A stretch of DNA of 54,140 nt from Flavobacterium sp. ACAM 123 (GCF_000264055.1 NZ_AJXL01000012.1:1-54140), one strand, 5' to 3'. Numbered from the stretch's first letter, positions 9,780 through 20,661 are shown. Notes: generated by a model from the letters alone, not told the origin. Made by a program: numbers and translations.

Positions 9780-11063
9780 TTATTCGCTTACTTCTTTGAT
9801 ACCGCTTTTTAATATTTGTCCAAAGTTATACATGTCTTCAAACGAACAATATAGAGGTGCTGGAGCAAAACGAATTACATTAGGTTCACGCCAGTCTGTA
9901 ATCACCCCATTTTTCATTAAATAGTCAAACAAACTGCGTCCTTGTCCATGCAGAAAGACAGACAATTGACATCCTCTCTCGTTTGGATTCGTTGGAGTTA
10001 TTATTTCAAAACCTCCTTTAACCTCCTTATCAATTTCGTGAAGAATATATTCTAAATAAGACGTTATCTTATCTCTTTTCTCCATTATTGCCTCCATCCC
10101 TATTTCGTCAAACATTTCTAAAGAGGCCAGGTAAGGCGCTAAAGAAAGTATTGGTATATTACTGATTTGCCAACCTTCGGCTCCTGGCGCAGGATCAAAA
10201 AGCTGTTCCATTTTGAAACGGCGTTCTTTATTGTGACCCCACCATCCTGCAAATCGGGGTAAATCAGGGTTGTTGTGGTGTTTTTCATGCACAAAACATC
10301 CAGAGGCATTCCCTGGCCCTGAATTCATATACTTGTAACTACACCATGAAGCAAAATCAATATTCCAATCGTGTAATTCTAATTTCACATTTCCGGCAGC
10401 GTGAGCTAGATCCCAACCTACAATAGCCCCGGCTTCGTGACCAGCAGCAGTTATCGTTTTCATATCAAAAACCTGACCCGTATAGTAATTCACTCCGCCT
10501 ATTAAAACCAAAGCCAGTTCATCTCCTACTTCCTTAATTTTGGCCAAAACATCCTCTGTACGGATATTGTGTTCCCCATCACGTCGTTTAATTTCTACAA
10601 GAGCATCATCTGCATTGTAGCCATGGAAATTGACTTGACTTTGAAACATGTATTGATCAGAAGGAAATGCTTTTTCCTCACAAATAATCTTGTATCTCTT
10701 TTTTGTAGGTCTGTAAAATGACACCATCATCAAATGAAGATTGACCGTTAATGTGTTCATTACAGTAATTTCAGAGGGTATTGCCCCCATAATTTTACCT
10801 AATGGCTTAACTAAACGCTCGTGATAATCCCACCAAGGCTTTTCAGCATAAAAATGTCCTTGGACCGCTAAGTTTGCCCAATCATCCATTACTTCATCGA
10901 CATAAGCCCTTGTTCTTTTGGGCTGCAAGCCCAATGAATTTCCCGTAAAATAAATTACCTTTTTATCATTCACTTTTGGAAAAATGAATTCATCTCTGTA
11001 TTTATTTAATTTGTCTTCTGAATCGAGTTGTTTGGCAAATTGTTTAGTGTTTTCGAAAATCAT
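9780..11063 (-). CDS. kynU: Kynureninase
   Basis: This PLP enzyme (427 residues) cleaves kynurenine or 3-hydroxykynurenine to anthranilate or 3-hydroxyanthranilate plus alanine. It shows YFTGNSLGLQPK near residue 40, the VGWDLAHAAGN segment with the Asp that contacts the PLP ring nitrogen (about 215-225), and the PLP-binding Lys in WCSYKYMNSGPGNASG (about 240-255). The C-terminal region with WREPNVIRFAPAPLY is also characteristic. Length is typical. A good promoter lies just upstream (11082-11113). No 3-hydroxyanthranilate dioxygenase or quinolinate gene is in the window, so whether the product goes to NAD or to catabolism is not shown. Confidence 0.95.
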   Translation of the reverse strand: MIFENTKQFAKQLDSEDKLNKYRDEFIFPKVNDKKVIYFTGNSLGLQPKRTRAYVDEVMDDWANLAVQGHFYAEKPWWDYHERLVKPLGKIMGAIPSEITVMNTLTVNLHLMMVSFYRPTKKRYKIICEEKAFPSDQYMFQSQVNFHGYNADDALVEIKRRDGEHNIRTEDVLAKIKEVGDELALVLIGGVNYYTGQVFDMKTITAAGHEAGAIVGWDLAHAAGNVKLELHDWNIDFASWCSYKYMNSGPGNASGCFVHEKHHNNPDLPRFAGWWGHNKERRFKMEQLFDPAPGAEGWQISNIPILSLAPYLASLEMFDEIGMEAIMEKRDKITSYLEYILHEIDKEVKGGFEIITPTNPNERGCQLSVFLHGQGRSLFDYLMKNGVITDWREPNVIRFAPAPLYCSFEDMYNFGQILKSGIKEVSE

Positions 11064-11081
11064 GGCTATTATTTAGTTTTG

Positions 11082-11113
11082 TAAAAATAACTAATATTTC
11101 TTCCTCCTCAAAA
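11082..11113 (-). promoter_or_regulatory. Promoter of kynU
   Basis: On the minus strand TTTTG (11109-11113) is followed 19 bases later by TATTTTTA (11082-11089). This matches the Bacteroidetes -33/-7 pattern with one mismatch (final G to A). It places the start about 10-15 bases before the kynU ATG. Confidence 0.55.
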
Positions 11114-11420
11114 TGTAACTCCTTTATTTTATAAGTTTAATAAATCCCTATCCATCCATAAGGCGATATTAGCGAAGATTTCTGTTCAGCTCCTATCTTT
11201 ACTTAACAGTAGCACTTATATATTTATACCGATTGTATATTCAACATAGGGCAATTATATTGTACTATTTTCATATGACATCGACATTATACCACAACAC
11301 ATTACAATAAGATATAAATTGGTTTGGTATTACACTCCGCTTACAATAAAATTAACTTCTTGAGTTGACTCATTTTGGCGTTTTTTGGTTTGCCAAAAAC
11401 GTTAGTACAGACCCAGCATC
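11114..11420. other. Intergenic region with nothing recognised
   Basis: AT-rich sequence between the kynU promoter and the hairpin repeat at 11421. No coding frame or clear signal is visible. Confidence 0.4.
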
Positions 11421-11525
11421 GCGTGAAGGATTGCTTCGCCAGTTTGCTATCGCTCGTGTGAAGTGGAAATCCTCCCGTTTTTAGGGAGATTGCAACGGAT
11501 AGCCCGGTCCTTTTGGGACACGCCC
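11421..11525 (+). repeat. Hairpin-containing intergenic repeat, copy 1 of 4
   Basis: The copy reads GCGTGAAGGATTG at its start, GTGGAAATCC in the middle, a short stem CTCCC/GGGAG, then AACGGATAGCCCGG and a terminal GGTCCTTTTGGGACACGCCC. It shares the boxes GTGGAAATCC and AACGGATAGC with the copy at 24447-24527, and the ending with the copy at 34134-34246. It lies between kynU and queA. Confidence 0.75.
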
Positions 11526-11530
11526 AAAAA

Positions 11531-11556
11531 AAATCTCGCCATTACTGACGAGATTT
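11531..11556 (-). terminator. Terminator of queA
   Basis: AAATCTCG and CGAGATTT form the stem. On the minus strand it is followed by TTTTT, directly downstream of the queA stop. Confidence 0.8.
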
Positions 11557-11583
11557 ATATAGAGAACCTGAAATGAGTTCAAA

Positions 11584-12633
11584 TTAAATAATCAACATTG
11601 CATCACCGTAAGAATAAAACTTATACTCTTCTTTGATTGCTTCTTCATACGCTCTTTTCATTAAATCGTGTCCACAAAATGCAGATACCATCATTAACAA
11701 AGTAGATTTTGGTGTATGAAAGTTTGTAATCATGCAAGTAGGAATTGTAAATTCATGAGGAGGAAAAACAAATTTGTTTGTCCAACCATCAAAAGGATTT
11801 AACGTTCCATGTGAAGAAACCGAACTTTCTACAGCACGCATAGAAGTTGTTCCTACGGTACAAATACGTTTTTTCTTGGTTTTTGCATCGTTAACAATAT
11901 CACAGGCTCCTTGAGTAATCTTTAATTCCTCAGAGTCCATTTTATGTTTTGACAAATCTTCCACCTCAACAGGATTAAATGTTCCCAAACCAACGTGTAA
12001 TGTAACTTCGGCAAATTTGATTCCTTTGATTTCTAGTTTTTTCAATAAATGCTTAGAGAAGTGCAATCCTGCAGTAGGTGCTGCTACAGCGCCTTCTTCT
12101 TTAGCATATATAGTTTGGTAACGCTCAGCATCTTCTGGAGTAACATCTCTGCTTATATATTTTGGTATTGGAGTCTCTCCAAGTTCCGTCAATTTCTTTC
12201 TGAATTCTTCATAAGAACCATCGTACAGGAAACGCAATGTTCTTCCACGAGAAGTAGTATTATCAATAACCTCAGCTACTAATGAATCATCGTCACCGAA
12301 ATACAATTTGTTTCCGATTCTAATTTTACGTGCTGGATCTACTAAAACATCCCAAAGACGTTGCTCTGCATTTAATTCTCTAAGTAAAAAAACTTCGATT
12401 CTCGCTCCTGTTTTTTCTTTATTTCCGTATAAACGTGCTGGGAAAACTTTAGTATTATTCAGAATTAAGACATCGCCATCGTCAAAATAATCAATAACAT
12501 CTTTGAACGTTTTATGTTCGATAGTTTGTTTCTTGCGATCAATAACCATTAAGCGCGCTTCATCTCTGTGTTCAGACGGAAATTCTGCCAACAATTCCTT
12601 AGGTAAATCAAATTGAAAATGTGATAATTTCAT
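11584..12633 (-). CDS. queA: tRNA preQ1(34) S-adenosylmethionine ribosyltransferase-isomerase
   Basis: QueA (349 residues) transfers and isomerises the ribosyl part of SAM onto preQ1 in tRNA to give epoxyqueuosine. The start [20 protein letters not shown], the motif [14 protein letters not shown] (about residues 55-68), [12 protein letters not shown] (about 181-192) and the C-terminal [17 protein letters not shown] are family hallmarks. Length is typical. It has its own terminator, and 184 bases separate it from aroA, in which I see no structure. Confidence 0.96.
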   Translation of the reverse strand: MKLSHFQFDLPKELLAEFPSEHRDEARLMVIDRKKQTIEHKTFKDVIDYFDDGDVLILNNTKVFPARLYGNKEKTGARIEVFLLRELNAEQRLWDVLVDPARKIRIGNKLYFGDDDSLVAEVIDNTTSRGRTLRFLYDGSYEEFRKKLTELGETPIPKYISRDVTPEDAERYQTIYAKEEGAVAAPTAGLHFSKHLLKKLEIKGIKFAEVTLHVGLGTFNPVEVEDLSKHKMDSEELKITQGACDIVNDAKTKKKRICTVGTTSMRAVESSVSSHGTLNPFDGWTNKFVFPPHEFTIPTCMITNFHTPKSTLLMMVSAFCGHDLMKRAYEEAIKEEYKFYSYGDAMLII

Positions 12634-12817
12634 CTTTATATTTTTGTTTAAAAGTTTACCATATAAGACATACTTATTTAGTCCTCTAGTAAAACTTATT
12701 TAAGAATGCAAATATACGACTGTGAGATAGGCGTTGTCAAGTGTTTTGCTATTTAATTTAAATACTAAATTGCAAAGTAACAAAGCGATAAGTGTTTACC
12801 CCCGTAAACATTGATAA

Positions 12818-14047
12818 TTACACTGTCAGTTCAGCAATATTAAAACCTAAACTTTTCAAATCTTTCCAGAAATCAGGGTACGATTTAGAAACAACTTCGG
12901 CATTTTCGATTATTATTGGCACTTTTAATGCTAAAGGAGCAAATGCCATTGCCATTCTATGATCATTATAAGTCGCAATTTTAATATTTGGGTTTATCGT
13001 ATTTGAAGCCACAAGCGTTAAACTATCGTTTGTTACAGAAATATTTGCTCCCAGTTTTGTCAGCTCAATTCTAAGTGCTTCTAGTCTATCTGTTTCTTTA
13101 ATTTTTAATGTATGAAGTCCTGTAAGATGACAGCCAATGCTTAGACCAAGACAAGTGACCACAATTGTTTGTGCAATATCTGGTGTGTTATTGAGTTCGA
13201 AGTCTACGTTTCCTAATTTAAAATCAGGCACTTTAACCAAAGTCATTTTATCCCCATCGAAATGAGTTTCAACTCCCATTTGCTTATAGATTTCCATCAA
13301 AGCAGAATCTCCTTGCAAACTTGTTTCTTTATAACTACTCAAAGTGATTGAAGCCGTTTCTGACAAAGCCACTAAACTAAAAAAGTAAGAAGCAGAACTC
13401 CAGTCGGATTCCACTGTCATTTCTTTTGTTTGCACTTCTGCCTTTGGATATACTTTGATGACATTTCCGTCAAACTTTGTTTTAATATCTAGATCATTTA
13501 GCAAAGCTAATGTCATTTTGATGTAGGGTACGGAAGTTATTTCACCCTCCAATGTCAATTCTAAGCCTTTTTCTAATTTAGAAGCAATCAGCAGCAAAGC
13601 TGAAATGTATTGGCTGCTTACATTTGCAGGAATACTTACCTTCGAGGCTGTTATTTTTTGTCCCTTTATTCGAATAGGCGGAAAACCCGCTTCTTTATCA
13701 TAAGAAATTATTGCTCCCAATTGTTCTAATGCTTCTACCAACACTTTGATAGGACGCTCCGTCATTCGTTGCGAACCGGTCAAAACTACTTCGTGGCCTT
13801 CATTTACTGCAAAAAATGCGGTAAGAAACCGCATGGCAGTTCCAGCATGGTGAATATCTACAAGCTCATCATTTCCTTTTAATGCTTTTTGCATCACTTC
13901 GCTATCATCAGAATTAGATGTGTTTACTAGCGTGATCTTAGGAAACAAAGCCTGCAACAACAGCAAACGGTTGGTTTCACTTTTTGAGCCGGTTACAGCA
14001 ATTCGGGCTTTTAAATTAGAATGGGTAGTTTGTAACAGTAAATTCAT
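12818..14047 (-). CDS. aroA: 3-phosphoshikimate 1-carboxyvinyltransferase (EPSP synthase)
   Basis: The enzyme joins PEP to shikimate-3-phosphate in the chorismate pathway. The N-terminal GSKSETNRLLLLQALFP carries the substrate-binding Lys and the Ser-x-x-x-Arg motif. HHAGTAMRFLTAF and LTGSQRMTERPIKVLVEAL follow, and NDHRMAMAFAPLAL lies near the end. From the start at 14047 the protein is 409 residues. An in-frame ATG at 14095 exists, but the 16 residues it would add (Asn, His, Tyr rich) look like untranslated leader, and the conserved sequence begins right after Met at 14047. It is far from the other aromatic genes (22.4-26.8 kb) and not under their attenuator. Confidence 0.93.
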   Translation of the reverse strand: MNLLLQTTHSNLKARIAVTGSKSETNRLLLLQALFPKITLVNTSNSDDSEVMQKALKGNDELVDIHHAGTAMRFLTAFFAVNEGHEVVLTGSQRMTERPIKVLVEALEQLGAIISYDKEAGFPPIRIKGQKITASKVSIPANVSSQYISALLLIASKLEKGLELTLEGEITSVPYIKMTLALLNDLDIKTKFDGNVIKVYPKAEVQTKEMTVESDWSSASYFFSLVALSETASITLSSYKETSLQGDSALMEIYKQMGVETHFDGDKMTLVKVPDFKLGNVDFELNNTPDIAQTIVVTCLGLSIGCHLTGLHTLKIKETDRLEALRIELTKLGANISVTNDSLTLVASNTINPNIKIATYNDHRMAMAFAPLALKVPIIIENAEVVSKSYPDFWKDLKSLGFNIAELTV

Positions 14048-14146
14048 GTTGTAATTATGAGTGATGAGTACTGAATTATGATCTGAATAATTCATGCGCG
14101 CAATTTACCATTCCTCGGCAGAAATTCATAATTTATCGTCCACAAA

Positions 14147-14473
14147 TTATTTTAGCTTTTCATTGTTTTTATGACGATCCTTATCCCGCACCGATTTAAA
14201 ATCCATTTTCTTATCGAATGCTGCTTGTAAATCAATACCAGTTTGATTGGCGAGACACAAAACCACAAAAACAACATCAGCTAGTTCTTCACCAAGATCT
14301 TTGTTTTTATCGCTTTCTTTCTCTGATTGTTCCCCGTAACGACGGGCAATAATGCGCGCCACTTCGCCTACTTCTTCAGTAAGTTGTGCCATATTGGTCA
14401 GTTCGTTGAAATACCGAACGCCGTGTTCCTTAATCCAGTTGTCTACGTCTAATTGGGAATCTTTTAAGTTCAT
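14147..14473 (-). CDS. MazG-like nucleotide pyrophosphohydrolase
   Basis: This 108-residue all-alpha protein has the MazG/dUTPase-like metal-binding pattern: EEVGEVARIIARR (about residues 32-44) and DLGEELADVVFVVLCLANQ (about 61-79), where the Glu and Asp residues would hold magnesium. Family members hydrolyse (d)NTPs to monophosphates and pyrophosphate and clear non-canonical nucleotides. It lies 51 bases from the aroA stop-side genes on the same strand, upstream of aroA, so it may be cotranscribed with it. Cytosolic. Confidence 0.87.
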   Translation of the reverse strand: MNLKDSQLDVDNWIKEHGVRYFNELTNMAQLTEEVGEVARIIARRYGEQSEKESDKNKDLGEELADVVFVVLCLANQTGIDLQAAFDKKMDFKSVRDKDRHKNNEKLK

Positions 14474-14594
14474 ATTGTTGTTGTTGTTTTATGGATAAAC
14501 ACAAAGGTAAGTGAAAGTAATAAAAAAAGTTACACATCAAAGAACACCAGTAGACTAAAAAAACCCCACAAATACAGCTCTTCCAATTCTGTGA

Positions 14595-16595
14595 TTACAC
14601 TTTGATTAAAACTATTTTTTCATTTTGCTTGTTAATCATTTGCTGAAAGAAGTCTTTTAACACCTCATAAAAATCAGAAGAAACGAGTGTTTCGTCTATT
14701 TCTTCTATAAAAGAGATTTGTATTCTCTTTCCCTCTGGAAGAATGTCAAAGATAAATAGTCCTACGTTTTGTCCAGTGGCAATCTTAATCGGCTCCGGTA
14801 CAGATTCGACCATATAACCTTCAGGAATATTTATAGTAATCTGATGTTTTTGCTGTTTGGGATACCCAAAATAAACAGGCATTTCTCTAGCCTCCTTAAC
14901 AAAAGGGTTTTTGCTGTTTGTGAAAAATAACTTGGGGTTGACAAATATTTTATCGCCTATTATCTCACAATGATTAGCAGTTGAAAATGTGAAAGATTCT
15001 ATAATTGGTTTTTCTAAATTAGATAGATTTTCTATTTTATAATCACTTATTTGTATTCCGTTTAAAGTATTTTCTAATTTTTCGAGATAGCTGTCCGTAT
15101 TAATTGCTTTGTTATTTTCTCTAAAACGAAGTGCTAGATAATCGCTTTTTTGAATGCGACATTTCCCAGCAATTTTTCCATATTCATCAACTGACACAAA
15201 TAAAGCAATATTTTCATTAGAGGTCGTTTTTGGCATAAGATCTATTTCCTCTGACGACCCATCTTTTCTTATCAATCTCCCGAATCTGTTTAATGTATTA
15301 AAAGGAATAATATTAGGTATCGTATATTTATTTGTAGCATCTAATAGTATTTGTTTGCCATCAATTTGTACTCCTGCAATTACATAATTGAAAATTGTTC
15401 GGTTAGGAAAAGCAGGAATACCATGTTCGATAGTACTTAACAAAACTGGATTAACATTAATACCTGCCAACTTTAACATCCCAATTAATATAAAATTAAT
15501 TTCGGCTACATTTCCTGTTTTCTCAACATATGCTTTTTCAACTCCTTTATCAACAAAATACCCAAACTGATTATTCCAATTCATCTTTTGTTGTACAAAT
15601 TTAAAAATGATGCTAAGCTTTTCTAATTGTGACAAATCCGCCTTATCTGAACCTCCAATAATAAATCTCAAATCATCAATTAGATACGACTGCTCATCTA
15701 ACGCAATACCAAAGTCTTTATTTTCAAAAATAGTTCTAGAAACGCCCTCCCAAGTGATTGAGTAATCTTTTATTTCTTGATTAGGAAAACGTGTTCTTTC
15801 TAGTTCATATCGAATAGAAGACTTATAGTTTTTGATATTATCAACATAATCTTCCTCTTTCAATGCGGGCACATCATTGGCAATATGTAAAGTATTAATT
15901 TGCTTGTAGTTCATACTACCTGTCTCCCTGTATTTCTTTTCAAAGTTTTGAAACCCATTTGCAATTTTAGCTTCTGTCTTTACTTTTACGCTGCCGGTTA
16001 GAATAGGTTTATAAATATAAAACTCAGGTATTTCCGTTTTGTATTCTGCATAATTCAAAGGGATATCGTATTGAATATCAAAAAACGGAAATTTAACAAC
16101 ATTCTCTGATTTCAAACTATATCTAAATTCAATAATTGAACCTACTTTTACATTGGGCATCGTGATACTTGCCTCGTTCCAGTATTCATTTATATTTTTT
16201 TTAAAACTGCCTTCGCTATTTAATTTAGTTTTAACAATATCAAGACCTTCGAGGTTATAAGTAATGGCGTCAGAAAACCTTACAACATCATCGCTCATAT
16301 TTTCATAACCCACATAATAGGGCACTTCAAAATTTGCCCAACGTAGCCCTTCTTTTTTATAAATCTTGATTCTTATCTGACATTCGTGTATCGCGTAAAA
16401 CCCCTTTTCATTTTCATATTTAAAAACTGTTTTTCCCTTTTTAAATAGTATTGCGGCCACTGCAGCGGTATCTTTTGGATGTACTCGTTGTTTTAATTCT
16501 TCAATAGAAACTTTACTTAAATCAGAATTTTGTGCATTTATTTTTGAGAACAAAAAAACAAATAAAAAAAGGAGTAGTGATTTTTTACAAAGCAT
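14595..16595 (-). CDS. DUF3857 / transglutaminase-like exported protein (intact paralog)
   Basis: The 666-residue protein starts with a cleavable signal peptide (MLCKKSLLLFLFVFLFSKINAQ). An N-terminal DUF3857 beta region follows (about residues 60-250), with KVGSIIEFRYSLKS and a KEEDYVDNIKNYKSSI block. Next is a transglutaminase-like helical core (about 310-420), then a C-terminal beta domain. In the core the usual GDC-K active site is replaced by KTGNVAEINFILIGML, so the catalytic Cys is missing and transglutaminase or protease activity is unlikely. It is followed in tandem by a close paralog (16601-18613) with only 5 bases between, and by a third, more distant one. Function unknown; many Bacteroidetes have such tandem sets. 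Confidence 0.85.
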   Translation of the reverse strand: MLCKKSLLLFLFVFLFSKINAQNSDLSKVSIEELKQRVHPKDTAAVAAILFKKGKTVFKYENEKGFYAIHECQIRIKIYKKEGLRWANFEVPYYVGYENMSDDVVRFSDAITYNLEGLDIVKTKLNSEGSFKKNINEYWNEASITMPNVKVGSIIEFRYSLKSENVVKFPFFDIQYDIPLNYAEYKTEIPEFYIYKPILTGSVKVKTEAKIANGFQNFEKKYRETGSMNYKQINTLHIANDVPALKEEDYVDNIKNYKSSIRYELERTRFPNQEIKDYSITWEGVSRTIFENKDFGIALDEQSYLIDDLRFIIGGSDKADLSQLEKLSIIFKFVQQKMNWNNQFGYFVDKGVEKAYVEKTGNVAEINFILIGMLKLAGINVNPVLLSTIEHGIPAFPNRTIFNYVIAGVQIDGKQILLDATNKYTIPNIIPFNTLNRFGRLIRKDGSSEEIDLMPKTTSNENIALFVSVDEYGKIAGKCRIQKSDYLALRFRENNKAINTDSYLEKLENTLNGIQISDYKIENLSNLEKPIIESFTFSTANHCEIIGDKIFVNPKLFFTNSKNPFVKEAREMPVYFGYPKQQKHQITINIPEGYMVESVPEPIKIATGQNVGLFIFDILPEGKRIQISFIEEIDETLVSSDFYEVLKDFFQQMINKQNEKIVLIKV

Positions 16596-16600
16596 TATGA

Positions 16601-18613
16601 TTAAACTTTGGTTAAAATAATTTTTTCGTTTTCCTTATCTATCATACCTTGATAGTACTCTTTTAGCATAGAGTAATAATCCGATGGAATTATTGCCGTA
16701 TTTACCTGGTTTATTATGGATATTTGAATCTGGTTTCCTACCACATTCGTAATAAAACTGAAACTCCCGAGGTTCTCTTGCATTGTAATAACTGCGGGAT
16801 CGGGAACTTTTTCTATAGTATATCCTTCTGGAATATGAATATTTATCGTATTTTTTTCTATGAATGGAAATCCATAATCCACGGGATATTGACGTACTTC
16901 TTGCTGAAACGGGTTTTTTACCTCTGTAAAAAACAGCATTGGACTCACATAAATTTTGCCTCCAATTATTTAACAAAGATTAGAACCAGTGAAGGAGTAC
17001 GTTTCCATAACAGCTAATTTAAGATCCTTTTCATTTTCTCTTGAATAGCCTGTCACTTCGATTTTTCTATTTTCATTCTCTAACTTTTCAAGATAGCTGT
17101 CTTCTGTAACATTATCCACTTTTTTCCTAAAAGTCATTGCATTATAATCTGTTTGTTGCTTCCTCAGTTTTCCAGAGATCATACCTCTTTCATCAATAGT
17201 GTAATTCATCATAACCGTGCTATTAGAATTCACTTTGGGCATTAAATCAACCACATCCGACGTCCCATCTTTTCTAATCAATCTCCCTATCCAGTTCAAA
17301 GCCCTAAAAGGCAGTACGTTTGGCGTTGCAAATTTATCTGACGCATCTAACAACATCATCCCACTTGGAGTTTCAACTGCAGCAATCACATAATTAAAAG
17401 CGGTCCTATTAGGAAACAATGCAATTCCATTAGATCGCGTGCTCACCAAAACTGGATTTGCATTCAATCCAGAATAGCGCAACATCGCAGTCAGCATCAG
17501 GTTGATTTCAGCTATGTTCCCGGCCTTGTCCTGATAAGCTTTTTTTACTCCATCATTACAGGAATAGCCGTAATAATCATTCCATTTTATATTAGCTTTC
17601 ACAAAATTATAAATCACATCTATTTTTTCATACGGGGTTTTCAAACCGGTAATCAAGCTATTTATATCATCCTCAAAATACCCAGTCTTGTTAAGCTCTG
17701 CTCCAAAATCGTCATTCTCATAAATCTTTTTTGTAGCTGAAGGCCAATCTGTGGCATACGAATCATTAGAGCTGTCAGGAAATTTAGTCATAGCCAACTC
17801 ATGCGAAATACTTGATGTATAATTATCAATATTATTGACATAATCTTCCTCTTTCATCGCTGGTAAACTCTCCGCTACGTAGGTTGTGATTGTTTCGAGG
17901 TAATCAATTTTTGTTTGAGAAAACACCGTCTTACTCACCCGGTTACCTGATCTTTCTTTACTGTTTTTAACAATAGTTTTCTTTTTCCTTTCATCAGTAA
18001 CCTTTAGAAAAACATATCCTTTTTGATTCGGGCGATAAACAAAATATTCTGGTATATGAGTTATGAATTCCGAATAATTAACTGGAATGCTACTCTGAAA
18101 GCTCCAATCGACTAGTTCGCTTAACCGCGGAGATTTAATGGTATATTCGAATTCAATAACCGAACCTTCTTTTACATTAGGCATTGTTATCTTCTTGCTC
18201 CCCCAATACTTATTAATTTCTTCATTAAATTCCCCATCATTTTTTAATTTGTCCTTTTCTATTTTATCTCCTACTAGATTATAGGTGACCGCATCTGAGA
18301 TATAAATTTTTTCTTCGCCATTACTTCCCAAGTAATAACGTACCGCTTGGTTTGCCCAATCATATCCTTCTTTTTTATAAATTTTAATACGGGTTTGCAC
18401 AACGGTAATTATTTTAAACCCTTCATCTTCAATATACTCAAATCGAACCTCCCCTTTTTTATATAATATGGCTGCCACTGCAGCAGAATCTCTAGGATGA
18501 ACTTTCTCTTGAAGTTCGGCAACGGAAACTTTTCCTAATTTAAAGTCTTGCGCATTTAAATTTGAAAAAAATGTTGCAATTAATAAAAAGAAGGCTAATT
18601 GACTTAATTTCAT
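16601..18613 (-). pseudogene. DUF3857 / transglutaminase-like protein interrupted by one in-frame stop
   Basis: This is a close paralog of the gene just downstream, with the signal peptide MKLSQLAFFLLIATFFSNLNAQ and the same domain order. The frame is open from 18613 to a TAA at 16970-16972 and continues in the same frame for 122 further residues to 16601. At that point the sequence reads FTGSNLC, stop, IIGGKIYVSPMLFF; the paralog has ANHCEIIGDKIFVNPKLFF, so a Glu codon (GAA) most simply became TAA. Without the stop it would be 670 residues. The catalytic Cys is also missing here (KAGNIAEINLMLTAML). It could be a fresh pseudogene, a truncated but secreted 547-residue protein, or a base-call error. 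Confidence 0.85.
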
Positions 18614-18617
18614 CGGT

Positions 18618-20529
18618 TTAGATTTTGGTTAATATAATTTTGGCGTTATCGTTTCTTGAAACTTGTTCTATAAAAAGTCGGTATTCATCGTAATCCGTGT
18701 TCGAGTACATTCCTTTTGTTATGAATAGACTTCGTTCGTAAATAAGACTACCGTCTTCCTTTTTTATATATTTTGTTTTATATTCTCCAAACTTACTTTT
18801 TAATTCATAATTGTTTGGTAAAAATTCGACAGCGAATTCGTGGGGTAATACAATTGCAATTTCATCGGAATCAGAAAATCCTCTTTGAATTTCGAATGGA
18901 TTTTTACGATTTCTAATTCTTTTTACGCTACCCGTATACTGATTGTAAGCATTGAGGGCAAACATCATTTTACCTCCAGAAATATTACCATAATTCCCCG
19001 CGTTAATTTCTGTTTTTTCAGTTAATCGAACATTCTCTTTATCATTAAAAAAAGCGGTGTTAGTAATTTTTAAATTTCCTGATATTACCCCAATACCGTT
19101 TATAATGTGCTTCTTTTTCCGTCGGAGGAAGATTGACTAAGAGCGCTTTTTGATTGTATTGCGATCCTTCAGATATTATTGTGATTTTCCCTACTAAATC
19201 TCCCTCTTTCGATAAAAAATAGCTGCCGGAACTGCTTTGAGTATTGTCCTTGTCTTTGTATAGTTTCGTTCTGACAATTTCACCTCCTTCCGGCTTTATA
19301 ACTAAAACATTTCTGTCATCGGTAAAAGTACCTTGGTAACCAAAAGGATCATCCTGACTTGTACACTCTAACCAAATGTAATTATCCTCATTAGGAATCG
19401 CTAAAATCATATGATTCCCTTGCATCGATACAAAGTCAGATTCAATATCTTTCTTGTAGCTGTCGCCATATAAAATTGTATTGTAGGAAGGCACACCTAC
19501 TACCTCCAAAAGAGCCTTTGTATAATTTGTCAACGCTTTACAATCTCCATACCCTAATCTATCAACATCACTAGCATCCATCGGCTTCCATCCACCTATC
19601 CCAACCTGTATGCTGACATATCTTGATTTTTGCTGAACGTAGTCGTAAATCAATTTTGCTTTCACTATTGGATTCATTTCGTCTCCAATAAGGGCTCTCA
19701 TTTTAGCTTTTGTTTCTTCTGGTAATATCGTTGTGCCCGTTAATATTTCACGAGAGTACCACTGCCCAAATTCTTTCCAGCTTTTAGCAGATCCATCAAC
19801 GTCCTCCAGGTGAAAAAGTTCTAGTCCCATCATTACTTTTGGTAAAACTACACTAAATGACGGACTGTATTCCTCTTGCTTTTGAGCTGATATATTACTT
19901 GCCATATAGGAGAGTTGCGTTGCCGTATCTGATGTTTTTTGGATATTAAAATTTTCAAAATTAAACTCCATTTTTTTAAACCCTAAGTTTTCAGGACAGT
20001 CGACATTTAAAACACTTTTTTCTACACTAACAAAAAAGTTAGACACCGGATACCATTGTGGAATAAAAGCAGTGTTTGAAGTTTCGAGCTTGCTTTCATA
20101 AACTACCGTAAAAGGATATTGTGTAGGGGTGTAGTCCAAATAAAGATACCTGCTTTCAGAAAAAAGAGTGCTCGAGCCGACTGCGCTTTGGTCCTTAAAA
20201 TCTTTTCTCTTTACTCTTTTTATTTCGTTGCCAAACCTATCATAAACATAAGCTTCAATCTCTCTAACAGTAATTTTCTTATTATAGTTCTCTATGGCAT
20301 CTATGGCGGAAAGTCCTTTTTCGTTTAAAACCGTAATAACTCTTTTAGTATGGATAATCATGCTTCTTTGAGAAGAAATAGTAATGTCAATTTGGTTCAA
20401 ACGTACAATGGCGTTTGCATTTTCTTTTAAGCTATCAGCAATGGTTACTGTAGAATATTCATTCTTCTGCGCTCTTAATGTGGAGCTGAAACCAACAAAA
20501 ATTGTTAGTAATACTATTTTAATTTTCAT
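18618..20529 (-). pseudogene. DUF3857 / transglutaminase protein with a one-base frameshift
   Basis: This third member differs from the other two. It has the signal peptide MKIKIVLLTIFVGFSSTLRAQ and the DUF3857 region, and its core keeps an intact active-site motif RLGYGDCKALTNYTKALL with the nucleophilic Cys. The frame from 20529 ends with IRKFKNY and a stop just after 19071-19080. Dropping one A in AGGAAATTTA restores IRNLKITNTAFFNDKENV, which runs on to the end at 18618 (ISRNDNAKIILTKI). The repaired protein would be about 636 residues. An upstream in-frame ATG at 20580 exists, but the signal peptide fixes the start at 20529. It is a genuine frameshift or a homopolymer sequencing error. 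Confidence 0.83.
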
Positions 20530-20661
20530 GTTTTTGAAAGTATAAATAATTCCGAATACGAAAATTTTACAAAGTAACATCTGTCGAAAACAGGCACTTT
20601 GGTTTCAGTTTAATTATTTGTTACTTCCAAAAATAGAATAAATCTTACAATAAACAAGCGA

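Noticed and set aside
11421-11525. CRISPR or tRNA-like reading of the hairpin repeats
   Set aside because: Copies are single, far apart, without regular spacers, and do not fold as a cloverleaf.
14048-14095. Upstream start for aroA
   Set aside because: The added residues are Asn/His/Tyr-rich and outside the conserved enzyme; the family start is Met at 14047.
16635-17017. Short frames on both strands around the DUF3857 stop codon
   Set aside because: They have no protein-like pattern and overlap the readable continuation of the interrupted gene.
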